From positions 1-47,414 of the forward strand of contig CALMIL010000056.1 of assembly GCA_937864005.1 (NCBI GenBank): a DNA stretch of 47,414 bases. Direction: 5' to 3'. Shown one piece after another: positions 24,749 through 32,316 of this stretch (position 1 is its first letter; every line of letters starts with the position of its first letter). This DNA comes from an uncultured Burkholderiales bacterium (GTDB lineage Bacteria > Pseudomonadota > Gammaproteobacteria > Burkholderiales > Burkholderiaceae_C). The position numbers and the translations under genes were made by a program. The notes under the pieces were generated by a model, which saw only the letters and a program-made list of their open reading frames with translations, made no database searches and was not told the DNA's origin.

Positions 24749-26947
24749 TCAACGAGGGGCTTTTGGCGGCGTCGGCGAAACGGCAGGCAGCGCGGTCGAC
24801 GAGGGGTCAGCCGGAACGTCGATCGGCCGTTTTGTCGTGTCGCTTGTTGTTGCTTGAAACTGCGGCTGCAGCAATGGCAGCATGGCCTTGAACTCATCGG
24901 AGTAGTGGCGAGCGTCGCTGCCGTCATTCATGACATAAGGTGTGATCAGGACAATAAGCTCTGTTCGGGTCGTATTGTCGTTGTTGACGCGAAACAGCTG
25001 CCCTAGTATCGGTATATCCTTCAGAAACGGGATACCGCGGTCTCCGGTGGCCCGGTCATCCGAGATCAATCCACCCAGCATCACCGTGCTTCCATGCTCC
25101 AGTGTGAGTTTAGTGTCAATGTTGCGCGTAAGGAATGTTGGTGAGATGCTGACTCCTGTCGATGTCTCGACGGCAGCACTGACTTCTTGCTTGACATCCA
25201 GATCGATTCGATCACCAGAGAATATTGAAGGTCGTATATTAAGTATCACCCCGGTGTTGCGGTACTGGATAGTCTGCAAAACTCCAGCCGAGTCACCAGT
25301 TGTCCCGTTCAGTGTCGACTGCTGGCTGGTGACAATCGGAACTTCCTGTCCAACCTGAATTCGCGCAACCTCACCGTTGCGCGCAACCACGCGCGGGCTG
25401 GACAAGATCGTCGCTCGATTCGACGTTGCAAGGGCGTTCAGCACCAGCCGTACGTCGCCGCCACTTGCCAGGCGCGTAAGCGTCAGCCCGGCGGTTCCAA
25501 GACCGAGGCCACCAATGGTGCTTACCGTCGTCAGAGCGCCATTCGCGCCAGACTCCCTGAGCAGCCATTCGATGCCCAAAGTGTAAGTATCGGTCAGTCG
25601 CACCTCGGCGACCGTGACCTCGATCAGTGCAGATTTCGACGGCTGATCGAGGGTATTCAACAGAGAGATAAGCTGAGAATAATTCTCGGCATTCGTGTTG
25701 AAAATGAGCGTATTCGTATTGCTGTCAACCACAAGCCTGCCGCTGATTGGCGGCACCGCCGCGGCTGGCGATGAATTTCCGGTGGGCGCGGATTGTGCTC
25801 CCGTCGCTGGCGTCGGGGTAGTCTGAGTTCCTGCGGATCCGCCGGGCATGACCTGCCCAAGCATCTTTGCCAAGCTGTCGGCGCTGACGTTGTGCGGTGT
25901 ATATGTAAAGAAATTCTTGCCTGCCGTCTGTCTGTTCGGCGTGTCGAGTTTATCTACCCACGATTGAACGTGCCGTGTTATCTCGGCACTGGTCGAGAAT
26001 ACCAGCAGCGAATTGGTAACAGGCACAGGCAATAATGTGATCGGGTGTCGGACGCTGCCCGTTTGGAGCGGTTGGTTGGTCGGGCCGATCGAATAGCCTT
26101 CAGCTGTCAGCACCTGCTGCAAGGTGGCTGCCAAGTCCTGGGCTGACCAGTACACCGGCGTCACCCGCAGGCTCGTGCGTCCGCGCATCACGGGCTGGTC
26201 CAGCAATCGAATCATTTCGATCGCTGCCGCAACGCTATCGGACGTACCGCTGAGAAGCACTGCATTGCGCGATGGATCCTCGGCGACCGTTACGCGGCTG
26301 CCGATGATCGTCTTCAGCCAACCGGCGACTTCGACAGTCCGCACAGCTTCAAGCTCGACCAACTGGAACACCGGTCTCAGGCGCTCGGGTGTTTCCGGAA
26401 GTGCGCTTCCCCGGCGCAATTCGGGCAGGTAGCCGCTTTGCATCCCGTCGGGCACTACTCGCACCATGGAGCCGAAGTCCAGGGCGGACAATCCGAAACT
26501 CTTGAGGAGCAGCTGCATCGCACCCTCGACCTGCGCTGCACTCTGGCCGGGTGGAGTACGAAAAGATACCAGGTCGCGCCGCTCCATCACCTTCGGATCG
26601 ATTTGGACGGTCTTTCCCAGCATGTCGGCATAGACAACTTGCACCAGCGTGGTCAGCGGCACCTGATTGAAGTTGAGGTGATAGGAACCCGGGCGAGTCG
26701 ATTGCGGCGGCGTCGATCCGCCACCCGCCTGTGCACGCTTGTCGCGCGAAGGTGAATCCACGCCTGGCGGCGCGGGCATCGCTTCGAACTCGGCCTGACT
26801 GGCTCCGCTTTCAGGTTTCGTAGAGGTGTCTTGTTCCTGTTTGCGGCTCGGCGCGGCCAGCGGCGGCGGAACCGTGACTGGCGGCAGTCCCGAACATCCG
26901 ACGATGACGACCGATATGACGATAGACGGCAGTAGGCGTGCGAGCAT
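24749..26947 (-). CDS. gspD: GspD-type type II secretion secretin (lipoprotein)
   Basis: A 732-residue outer-membrane secretin. The N-terminus is a lipoprotein signal (LLPSIVISVVIVGC, Cys as lipidation site). A Pro/Ser-rich stretch follows, then N0 (YHLNFNQVPLTTLVQVVYADMLG), N1/N2 domains, a Pro/Thr/Ser-rich insert near residues 375-410, and the C-terminal secretin domain (VARIQVGQEVPIVTS, TGVILNIRPSI, GSTVMLGGLISDD, IPILGQLFR). Twelve to fifteen such subunits would form the outer-membrane gate. ATG at 26947 begins the lipoprotein signal; a TTG at 26971 in frame is less likely. Local base composition is visibly less GC-rich than flanking genes. It lies last in the gsp gene order, 100 bases after the short C-like gene. 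Confidence 0.92.
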   Translation of the reverse strand: MLARLLPSIVISVVIVGCSGLPPVTVPPPLAAPSRKQEQDTSTKPESGASQAEFEAMPAPPGVDSPSRDKRAQAGGGSTPPQSTRPGSYHLNFNQVPLTTLVQVVYADMLGKTVQIDPKVMERRDLVSFRTPPGQSAAQVEGAMQLLLKSFGLSALDFGSMVRVVPDGMQSGYLPELRRGSALPETPERLRPVFQLVELEAVRTVEVAGWLKTIIGSRVTVAEDPSRNAVLLSGTSDSVAAAIEMIRLLDQPVMRGRTSLRVTPVYWSAQDLAATLQQVLTAEGYSIGPTNQPLQTGSVRHPITLLPVPVTNSLLVFSTSAEITRHVQSWVDKLDTPNRQTAGKNFFTYTPHNVSADSLAKMLGQVMPGGSAGTQTTPTPATGAQSAPTGNSSPAAAVPPISGRLVVDSNTNTLIFNTNAENYSQLISLLNTLDQPSKSALIEVTVAEVRLTDTYTLGIEWLLRESGANGALTTVSTIGGLGLGTAGLTLTRLASGGDVRLVLNALATSNRATILSSPRVVARNGEVARIQVGQEVPIVTSQQSTLNGTTGDSAGVLQTIQYRNTGVILNIRPSIFSGDRIDLDVKQEVSAAVETSTGVSISPTFLTRNIDTKLTLEHGSTVMLGGLISDDRATGDRGIPFLKDIPILGQLFRVNNDNTTRTELIVLITPYVMNDGSDARHYSDEFKAMLPLLQPQFQATTSDTTKRPIDVPADPSSTALPAVSPTPPKAPR

Positions 26948-27047
26948 GAGAGTATCTATCGCGTTATTCAATTGTCGGATATCGCGTCGGCGGTCATGGC
27001 CGGGTCACCGGGCTCATCGCGCGGTTCGGCCCAGTGCGAAACACAGG

Positions 27048-27584
27048 CTAGCTTCGCTCTCTGGGTGCAGGCAACGGCAAGCCGGGCGTGATCGGTAGCC
27101 AGATCGAACCTGAAGGCGAACTCGCCTCGGCAGCTGTGCCGCCTGGCGAACTGCCCCTTGGGACTCGAACCCGCACGCGGTCCGGTTCGATTGCCTCGAT
27201 GCTCGACCCATCCGGCAATTTGTCGTGCAGCTTCAGCTGCTGCGACGGCTGGGCCAGCTGTTCGAAACTCACGATCACATACTTCTTTCCCGAGACGTCA
27301 TAGTAGCCCGACAAGGCCCACTTCGGCGGTGGCGCATCGGAGGAATTCGCACCGGACGCAGCGCGTTGTGCGATCGGGCCCCACAGCGTTGATTTTGACA
27401 GCGCCTCCAGTTCCGCAGCCGGATCCACCGGCAGCGAAACCGGAGCAATGGCCGGCATGCGCACGCTTTGGCGTACCGTTGCTTGCGTTGGCATTTCACT
27501 TGGCGAGTTCTGCAGGATCATCCAAGCGAGCACCACGACAATCAGGAAGAGCGCCCACAGTCGCCAAAGCTTGATCACGCTCAT
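27048..27584 (-). CDS. gspC: Short GspC-like inner-membrane protein (HR domain, no PDZ)
   Basis: A 178-residue bitopic protein with a short cytoplasmic start, one membrane helix (about 6-24, LWALFLIVVVLAWMIL), a Pro-rich spacer, and a small periplasmic beta domain (about 85-155: WALSGYYDVSGKKYVIVSF ... LKLHDKLPDGSSIEAIEPDRVRVRVPRG). That order and the ISGKKY/LP-DG-I-I-D-V rhythm match the homology region of GspC/PilP-type proteins, which contacts secretin N0. The PDZ domain of classical GspC is missing. Its position between gspM and gspD supports the call. The ATG overlaps the end of gspM. Name moderately sure; it could also be called a GspC/PilP-family linker. Confidence 0.65.
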   Translation of the reverse strand: MSVIKLWRLWALFLIVVVLAWMILQNSPSEMPTQATVRQSVRMPAIAPVSLPVDPAAELEALSKSTLWGPIAQRAASGANSSDAPPPKWALSGYYDVSGKKYVIVSFEQLAQPSQQLKLHDKLPDGSSIEAIEPDRVRVRVPRGSSPGGTAAEASSPSGSIWLPITPGLPLPAPRERS

Positions 27585-28177
27585 GCTGGCTCCCGCGCAC
27601 CCAATACGAACAACGCCTCCAGCTCGAGTTCAACCGCGTGGCGGCCCTCGTTTTCCACCACCATGCGCGACACCCAGATCCAGTGCCGGCTGGTTGACAG
27701 CTTGGCCAGGAATTGCTGAAGCGAATCGGGTTTGAACTCGAATGACAGGCGTGCGCGTGCGAGGCGCATGTCCAAGGGTAGTTCGGACTTGCGGCCGCTT
27801 GCCGGCGGCGCAACGCTGCGCGCAGGCAGCACCGTCACCGACATCTCGCGAGGCTGAACGCCAACCGCGGCAAGCTGCTCGCGCAGCCAGTCCTGCAGCA
27901 TGGCCTGCATGCGGCCTTCGCTCTCCTCGCGCCAAGCCAGCGAGCGATAGTCGGCGAGCCGCTCCTGCGCTTGCACGCGCAGCGCCTTCCATTGCTGCTC
28001 GCCGCGCATGTCGCGCAGCCGAGTCACTTCGCCGTTCAATTGATTGCGCTCCTCGCGCGCGGTGTCGAGTACCGCTGACAACTCCAGCAGCATCAGCACC
28101 CACAGCAATGCGCCGATCGCCGCCAGCCCGGCATGCAGCCGGGAGTTGCTTCGCAACTCGTCGCGCCAGCCGGTCAT
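27581..28177 (-). CDS. gspM: GspM-like inner-membrane assembly protein
   Basis: A 198-residue bitopic protein: N-terminal cytoplasmic tail, one membrane helix (about 15-36, LAAIGALLWVLMLLELSAVL), a charged coiled-coil-like helix (about 40-95), and a ferredoxin-like periplasmic domain ending FKPDSLQQFLAKLSTSRHWIWVSRMVVENEG. This is the layout of GspM/PilO. It pairs with GspL to link the ATPase to the periplasmic parts. Start ATG at 28177 overlaps the gspL stop (ATGA), and its own stop overlaps the start of the C-like gene. Sequence divergence is high, as usual for this subunit; position and topology carry the call. Confidence 0.72.
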   Translation of the reverse strand: MTGWRDELRSNSRLHAGLAAIGALLWVLMLLELSAVLDTAREERNQLNGEVTRLRDMRGEQQWKALRVQAQERLADYRSLAWREESEGRMQAMLQDWLREQLAAVGVQPREMSVTVLPARSVAPPASGRKSELPLDMRLARARLSFEFKPDSLQQFLAKLSTSRHWIWVSRMVVENEGRHAVELELEALFVLGAREPA

Positions 28178-29421
28178 CGGCCCGATCCCCGCACCGTCCC
28201 GCTCGCCGATGCCGCCAACTCGGCCGGTGCGGCAGACCTGACCGCCGAGGCCGTCTCCAGCGCCAACAACGCCGCACCCGACGCGGCCGTAGCGGCTGCG
28301 TTTGCCGCCGAAGGCGGGCTGCTTCCGTGGATCACGGCAGTCAATGTGACAAGCCCGGGCGTCGCATCCTGCGTGTCCTCGCGCAGATCGTGCAGCCACC
28401 CGTCTCCCTCCAGCGCGCGCACGTAGGCGATGCGAGGCGTATTGGCTGGAACTGCCAGCACGAGTCGGAGTCGGCTGCCATCCATTTCGAAGTTGCGCAG
28501 GCGCGAGCCGTCACCGGGCAAGCGAGCGGCCACGTAGCTGAGCAGCTGCAAGGTGTCGGGGTGCATCACCTCCGCGCGGAGTGTGTCGAGATCCGCCATG
28601 GCCGCAACGGCTTGGGCGCGCGCCGTCACGATCGGCTCTACTTCGGCTGCGAGCTTTGTCCGCTCGGACTCGAGAGCATCGATTTCTTGCGCAAGCACCC
28701 AATTCGCATGAAGCAGCCAGAGTGTGGGGAGCAGCAAAGCGGTCAATGCCCCCGCAAGCAGGGCATGCCGCCGAAGCCGGGCTCGCTCCACCATCGCGCT
28801 CAAGGTCATGACGGGTGCCCAAGGCTCGTTCAGCCACTGTGGAACCTCATTCGGGTCAATCGATGGAGGCATCTGCTGTTGCGCGTCGGCGTGAACGCCT
28901 GCGCTGCGCTGGAAGTTCATCCAGGCGGCCGCATCCGGGGCCTGTGGCCACCAGCGGCTGGCTACGAGTTGCCTGCCGCGCCAGACCTGTCCTTCCAGTC
29001 CTGTCGAGCACAGACGAAGCACAAGGCCATCGTCGTGGGCGGGCAGCAATAGCGTTTCCGGCAAGATGCGGCTCGGCTGCACCGGCAAGTTCGCGACTCG
29101 AGCGCGCTCCTCGAAGGCGTGCTGATCCCAGGCAAAAGCCATCGATCCATCGCGCCCGTCGGCCACTGCGTATCCGCTGCGTTCGAATGGCGACCACGCC
29201 AGCAACTGCATGCGAACATAGGCTTTGCGCTCGGCAGGCGGCACGATGCCGTAGGGCACCCAGCGAAAGCGGCACAGTCCGCGCGCCACGCGCTGCAAGT
29301 CCCCGCTCCCGATGCCTGGGCGCATACCTTCGGGGAGATGCAGCGGGCTATTGCGCGGAAGCTCGCGCGGAAACGGCGACTGACGCAGAAGCTGCAAGAA
29401 GCGGAGGGTCGGGCTTGTCAT
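28174..29421 (-). CDS. gspL: GspL-like inner-membrane protein
   Basis: A 415-residue protein with a cytoplasmic actin-like/PilM-like part (about 30-235, including RFRWVPYGIVPPAERKAYVRMQLLAWSPF), one membrane helix (about 245-265, ALLAGALTALLLPTLWLLHANWV), a coiled coil (270-310) and a periplasmic ferredoxin-like domain ending in a low-complexity Ala-rich tail. GspL recruits the GspE ATPase to the membrane. Start uncertain: ATG at 29421 overlaps gspK by 74 bases, whereas ATG at 29325 would avoid any overlap and leave 22 bases between genes but would drop 32 residues. The gene is followed by gspM with an ATGA overlap. Confidence 0.72.
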   Translation of the reverse strand: MTSPTLRFLQLLRQSPFPRELPRNSPLHLPEGMRPGIGSGDLQRVARGLCRFRWVPYGIVPPAERKAYVRMQLLAWSPFERSGYAVADGRDGSMAFAWDQHAFEERARVANLPVQPSRILPETLLLPAHDDGLVLRLCSTGLEGQVWRGRQLVASRWWPQAPDAAAWMNFQRSAGVHADAQQQMPPSIDPNEVPQWLNEPWAPVMTLSAMVERARLRRHALLAGALTALLLPTLWLLHANWVLAQEIDALESERTKLAAEVEPIVTARAQAVAAMADLDTLRAEVMHPDTLQLLSYVAARLPGDGSRLRNFEMDGSRLRLVLAVPANTPRIAYVRALEGDGWLHDLREDTQDATPGLVTLTAVIHGSSPPSAANAAATAASGAALLALETASAVRSAAPAELAASASGTVRGSGR

Positions 29422-30349
29422 CGTCGTGCGTTGGCCTGAGCACCTGCCGCGTCTCGAGGATGAGCCAAGGCAGCAGACGCGCGTCGGGCGCAAGCATTAC
29501 AGTGTATTCGACTGCCCGGACGTCCCCGGGCCGCCACAGGCGCAATCGATAGAACACCCCCGGGTAGAAGGCCACCGGATCGTCGGGCAATCGGATGCCT
29601 GTCAGACCGAACAGCGCGTCGGACGAATTCACGTGGAATCCCTGTTCGCGCAGGTCGAGCAGCGCCTGGACTGCGCGGGGCGTCGCACCGGGCAGCGCAG
29701 CCAGTATCTCGGGCGGCGCAGTGTTCGGATTCAGCCACCCGTCGCGCACTGCCGTAAAGTGATCGCTGGCACGTTCCCACAGCGCCGGATGATCGCGCCA
29801 GCCGAGCACCAGGCTCAATTCGTAGGGCGAAATCGGCCAGTCGTTGCGGGGCGGCGGCAATCCGGCGGCAGCGTAGTCTTCGGCTTCGGCACCGTTCAAG
29901 CGACGCAGATCGTCCAGGTCGCTGTAGTCGGCCAGTTTGTCGAGCATCGGGTCAACGTCACTGGGCGACACGCCCTGCGCAATCAGGAAGCGCGTCATCA
30001 CGCCAGGGTCGTAGGACACGATGCTTATCAAACCCCGAAGATCCTGCACGCTCACCCGGACGCCGGAGGACAGGCGGTAGGTTCGCCCATCCACGCGCAG
30101 CAGCGGCTCGCCGGCGAAGCCGAGCGGCGTCAGATGCCGCGTCGCCACCAGAAACAAGAGTTCATCCCGCCCGCCGGCCAGATCAGCCTGCGCACTGACC
30201 CAGCGGCCCCATTGCGCCGATGCGTCGCGAAAGCTCATCACGCGCTCGTCAAGCCGCGTTGCCACCAGTGCGAGCAGTACCATCGTGATCATCACGGTGA
30301 TCAGCACGTAGCCGCGCTGTGGGCGGCATTTCGAGCTGTGCACGGTCAT
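29348..30349 (-). CDS. gspK: GspK minor pseudopilin
   Basis: A 333-residue large pseudopilin. The prepilin cleavage region is RGYVLITVMITMVLLALVATRL, with Thr at mature position +5 where other pseudopilins have Glu, as expected for GspK. The periplasmic part contains the paired helical region DVDPMLDKLADYSDLDDLRRLNGAEAEDY and NPNTAPPEILAALPGATPRAVQALLDLREQGF, both typical of GspK. It caps the pseudopilus tip with GspI and GspJ. The ATG at 30349 overlaps the gspJ stop by four bases. Its 3' end runs into the presumed gspL start. Confidence 0.87.
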   Translation of the reverse strand: MTVHSSKCRPQRGYVLITVMITMVLLALVATRLDERVMSFRDASAQWGRWVSAQADLAGGRDELLFLVATRHLTPLGFAGEPLLRVDGRTYRLSSGVRVSVQDLRGLISIVSYDPGVMTRFLIAQGVSPSDVDPMLDKLADYSDLDDLRRLNGAEAEDYAAAGLPPPRNDWPISPYELSLVLGWRDHPALWERASDHFTAVRDGWLNPNTAPPEILAALPGATPRAVQALLDLREQGFHVNSSDALFGLTGIRLPDDPVAFYPGVFYRLRLWRPGDVRAVEYTVMLAPDARLLPWLILETRQVLRPTHDDDKPDPPLLAASASVAVSARASAQ

Positions 30350-30939
30350 CGCTGCGGCGTATCGGGTACCAGATCCTGCTGGCGCAGCATCGGCCCCTGC
30401 GTCGCGACGACGGGTACCAGGACCGTGCCCCCGATCGGGCCGCGCAGGCGTATGGCAGACGGAAGAGCCTGGGTCTGCCTGGCTCCCCGAGGGGGCCAAT
30501 GCTCGTGCCAGTTGCCGCTGCTGTCGAGATAGGCGAACTGGCCGCCCTTGCCGGCCCAGTGCCAGAGTTCGAGCGGCGTATCGGAGCCGGGGCGTCGTGC
30601 GAGCAGGCGTTGCCCCTGCTGATTCTCGTCGAGCTCGAGGGTCATCCATTCAGGGCCGAGCGATCCGGGCCAGGGGGGCATCGTCGTGAAAGCGCTCAGG
30701 CGAGAGGCTGCGCCCGAAAACTTCGCCGGGTCGCCGTCCGCGCCGGCCATGACGCCGCTCAGAGCCTGCTCGACCCAGGCGCGCCGCAATTGGTCATCGT
30801 TCGTCAGAGTTCTCGTGCGCTCGAGGCGGCCTTCGAGTTGTGCCACCGCGGCGAGCGCTTGCCAGAGCAGGCTGCTCACGAGTCCGACCACGACAAGGGT
30901 GACCAGCATCTCGACCAGCGTGAAACCGCGGGACTTCAT
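30346..30939 (-). CDS. gspJ: GspJ minor pseudopilin
   Basis: A 197-residue prepilin-like protein with leader MKSRG and the class III cleavage motif G-FTLVEMLVTLVVVGLVSSLL (Glu at +5). A beta-rich periplasmic domain follows, with LTNDDQLRRAWVEQAL after the helix and SAFTTMPPWPG as in GspJ. Length and order between gspI and gspK fit. GspI, J and K form the tip complex of the pseudopilus. Start ATG at 30939 overlaps the stop of gspI (ATGA), and its stop overlaps gspK. Confidence 0.87.
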   Translation of the reverse strand: MKSRGFTLVEMLVTLVVVGLVSSLLWQALAAVAQLEGRLERTRTLTNDDQLRRAWVEQALSGVMAGADGDPAKFSGAASRLSAFTTMPPWPGSLGPEWMTLELDENQQGQRLLARRPGSDTPLELWHWAGKGGQFAYLDSSGNWHEHWPPRGARQTQALPSAIRLRGPIGGTVLVPVVATQGPMLRQQDLVPDTPQR

Positions 30940-31373
30940 TGGTTCGGTGCCGATTCACTCGGCAAATCGCGCTCCACCCCCACACGTCGCAGTGTGAATC
31001 GTGTTTCTCCGCCCCCGGCTGCCGATACCGTCACGGCCAGCTCGTAAAGGGCCAGGCGAAATGGGGTCAAGGTACCGCCGGGCAATGGCGCACCGGGAGT
31101 CAGAGGCGTCAGGGCTCGAGCCTGCCAGCGCACATGAATGCCGGGCTCGATCTCGGCCTCGCCGCCAGGTTCTACCAACGGGTTGCGCGTCTGAAGCCAT
31201 GCGACGGCCAGCTGCATTCTGCGCTGCTCGTCGTCGCGCTGACGCATGCGCGACGCCGTCTCGATGTTGGTGTTGATCCACACGAATAGCGAACTGCCCG
31301 CCAGCGCGAACAAGGCCAGCGCGACGATCGCTTCGAGGATGCCAAAGCCGGATTGGCTGCGCCGCGAATTCAC
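30936..31373 (-). CDS. gspI: GspI minor pseudopilin
   Basis: A 145-residue prepilin-like protein. Leader VNSRRSQSG, then FGILEAIVALALFALAGSSLFVWINTNI, with Glu at +5 and the variant FGILE instead of FTLIE. The segment after the helix (ASRMRQRDDEQRRMQLAVAWLQTRNP) corresponds to the GspI pattern in which M-R-x-x-A-x-x-A-Q is usual. GTG at 31373 is the start, overlapping the gspH stop (GTGA); no ATG is available near the leader. The stop overlaps gspJ. The chain of four-base overlaps from H to D indicates one translationally coupled operon. Confidence 0.83.
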   Translation of the reverse strand: MNSRRSQSGFGILEAIVALALFALAGSSLFVWINTNIETASRMRQRDDEQRRMQLAVAWLQTRNPLVEPGGEAEIEPGIHVRWQARALTPLTPGAPLPGGTLTPFRLALYELAVTVSAAGGGETRFTLRRVGVERDLPSESAPNQ

Positions 31374-31816
31374 TTTGCAACCGTGGTGCTGAATTGGCCG
31401 TCGGCCGGCGCAACGCCGCGCACGGCGCCGGCGGGCGTATCGATGATCCAGTCGGCCAGAACCCGGCCGCCCGAGACGATTCGAACCCGCCCCCCCGGCG
31501 TCATTCCGTTGGCCTCGTAGATCAGCGGCTTCGAGAGTTCGAGGCGCCAACCCTGCGGCAGCGCCAATGGGCCGCTCGTCGTGACCTCGATGCGCCGCGC
31601 GCCGGCAAAGGCGCGGCGCGGCATCGCTTCGAGTTCAGTGCGCACATTGTCTATGCCGGCGCGCTCGCGCGCACCCTCCACCCACTTCCACATGCGGGGC
31701 GCCACCAGCCCCGTGAGCAGCGCGACGAGGACCAGTACCAGCAGCAGCTCGAGCAGCGTGAACCCGCGCGCTGCGTCGGCGTCAACGCGGCGGCAGGAAG
31801 CCGATGTCGGCGCCAT
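31370..31816 (-). CDS. gspH: GspH minor pseudopilin
   Basis: A 148-residue prepilin-like protein with a rather long leader (MAPTSASCRRVDADAARG), cleavage before FTLLELLLVLVLVALLTGLVAPR, and Glu at +5. The globular part (ARRIEVTTSGPLALPQGWRLELSKPLIYEANGMTPGGRVRIVSGGRVL) resembles the beta-sandwich of GspH. The ATG at 31816 lies 35 bases inside the end of gspG; no later start codon leaves a proper leader, so this overlap is probably real. The stop overlaps gspI. Confidence 0.8.
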   Translation of the reverse strand: MAPTSASCRRVDADAARGFTLLELLLVLVLVALLTGLVAPRMWKWVEGARERAGIDNVRTELEAMPRRAFAGARRIEVTTSGPLALPQGWRLELSKPLIYEANGMTPGGRVRIVSGGRVLADWIIDTPAGAVRGVAPADGQFSTTVAK

Positions 31817-32249
31817 CTCCGCTGCCCCCGGCCTTGCCGTCCGCACCCAGCGAATAGAGCGCGAAGGGCTGGCCGTCGGCGCCAGGTACGGAGTATTGAT
31901 AGGCATGGCCCCAAGGATCCAGCGGCAGCTTGCCATCCAGGTAGGGCCCACGCCACAACGCAGCTTCGCGTGCATCCGCAGGCGGCGCGGACAGCAGCGT
32001 CAACTGCTCGTCATTCGTGGGGAATCGGCCGATGTCGAGCTGCAGCGTCATCACTGCCGAGCGAAGCATCTTGACCTGGGTGTCGGCGACCTGCAGTTTG
32101 GACGCGTCCAGCCGCGAAAACAGGCGCGGCGCAACGAGTCCCGCGAGCAGGCCGATGATGACCAGCACCACCAGCATTTCGAGGAGCGTAAAACCTTGGC
32201 GGCGGCGCGCCGGGGGCGACGCGCGGCGAAACGAGACAACTGAAAGCAT
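31782..32249 (-). CDS. gspG: GspG major pseudopilin
   Basis: A 155-residue major pseudopilin. Leader MLSVVSFRRASPPARRRQG then FTLLEMLVVLVIIGLLAGLVAPRLF (Glu at +5). The C-terminal region shows LRSAVMTLQLDIGRFPTNDEQLTLL, GPYLDGKLPLDPWGHAYQY, and GADGKAGGSGDGADIGF, the calcium-binding loop and signature of GspG. It polymerises into the pseudopilus that pushes substrates through the secretin. ATG at 32249 is preferred: an earlier in-frame ATG (32297) lies inside the terminator hairpin. No promoter fits in the 20 bases between hairpin and start, so expression probably comes by read-through. Confidence 0.92.
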   Translation of the reverse strand: MLSVVSFRRASPPARRRQGFTLLEMLVVLVIIGLLAGLVAPRLFSRLDASKLQVADTQVKMLRSAVMTLQLDIGRFPTNDEQLTLLSAPPADAREAALWRGPYLDGKLPLDPWGHAYQYSVPGADGQPFALYSLGADGKAGGSGDGADIGFLPPR

Positions 32250-32268
32250 GAATCGTCGGCACAAATGA

Positions 32269-32295
32269 GAAGAGGGCGGGAAACCCGCCCTCTTC
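32269..32295 (-). terminator. Perfect 12-bp hairpin between the surface protein gene and gspG
   Basis: GAAGAGGGCGGG (32269-32280), three-base loop, CCCGCCCTCTTC (32284-32295): a perfect 12-bp inverted repeat. It lies 21 bases after the stop of the surface protein gene (minus strand). It lacks a long T-tract, so termination may be partial. It would let the upstream gene be expressed much more than the gspG-D genes. Confidence 0.7.
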
Positions 32296-32316
32296 ATTAT
32301 GTCAGTTCGGCGCCGC

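Noticed and set aside
24318..24752. Minus-strand frame starting with an ATGA overlap on gspD
   Set aside because: It is Arg/Ala/Pro-rich and its 3' part overlaps the well-supported CgeB-like GT; the overlap alone is not enough.
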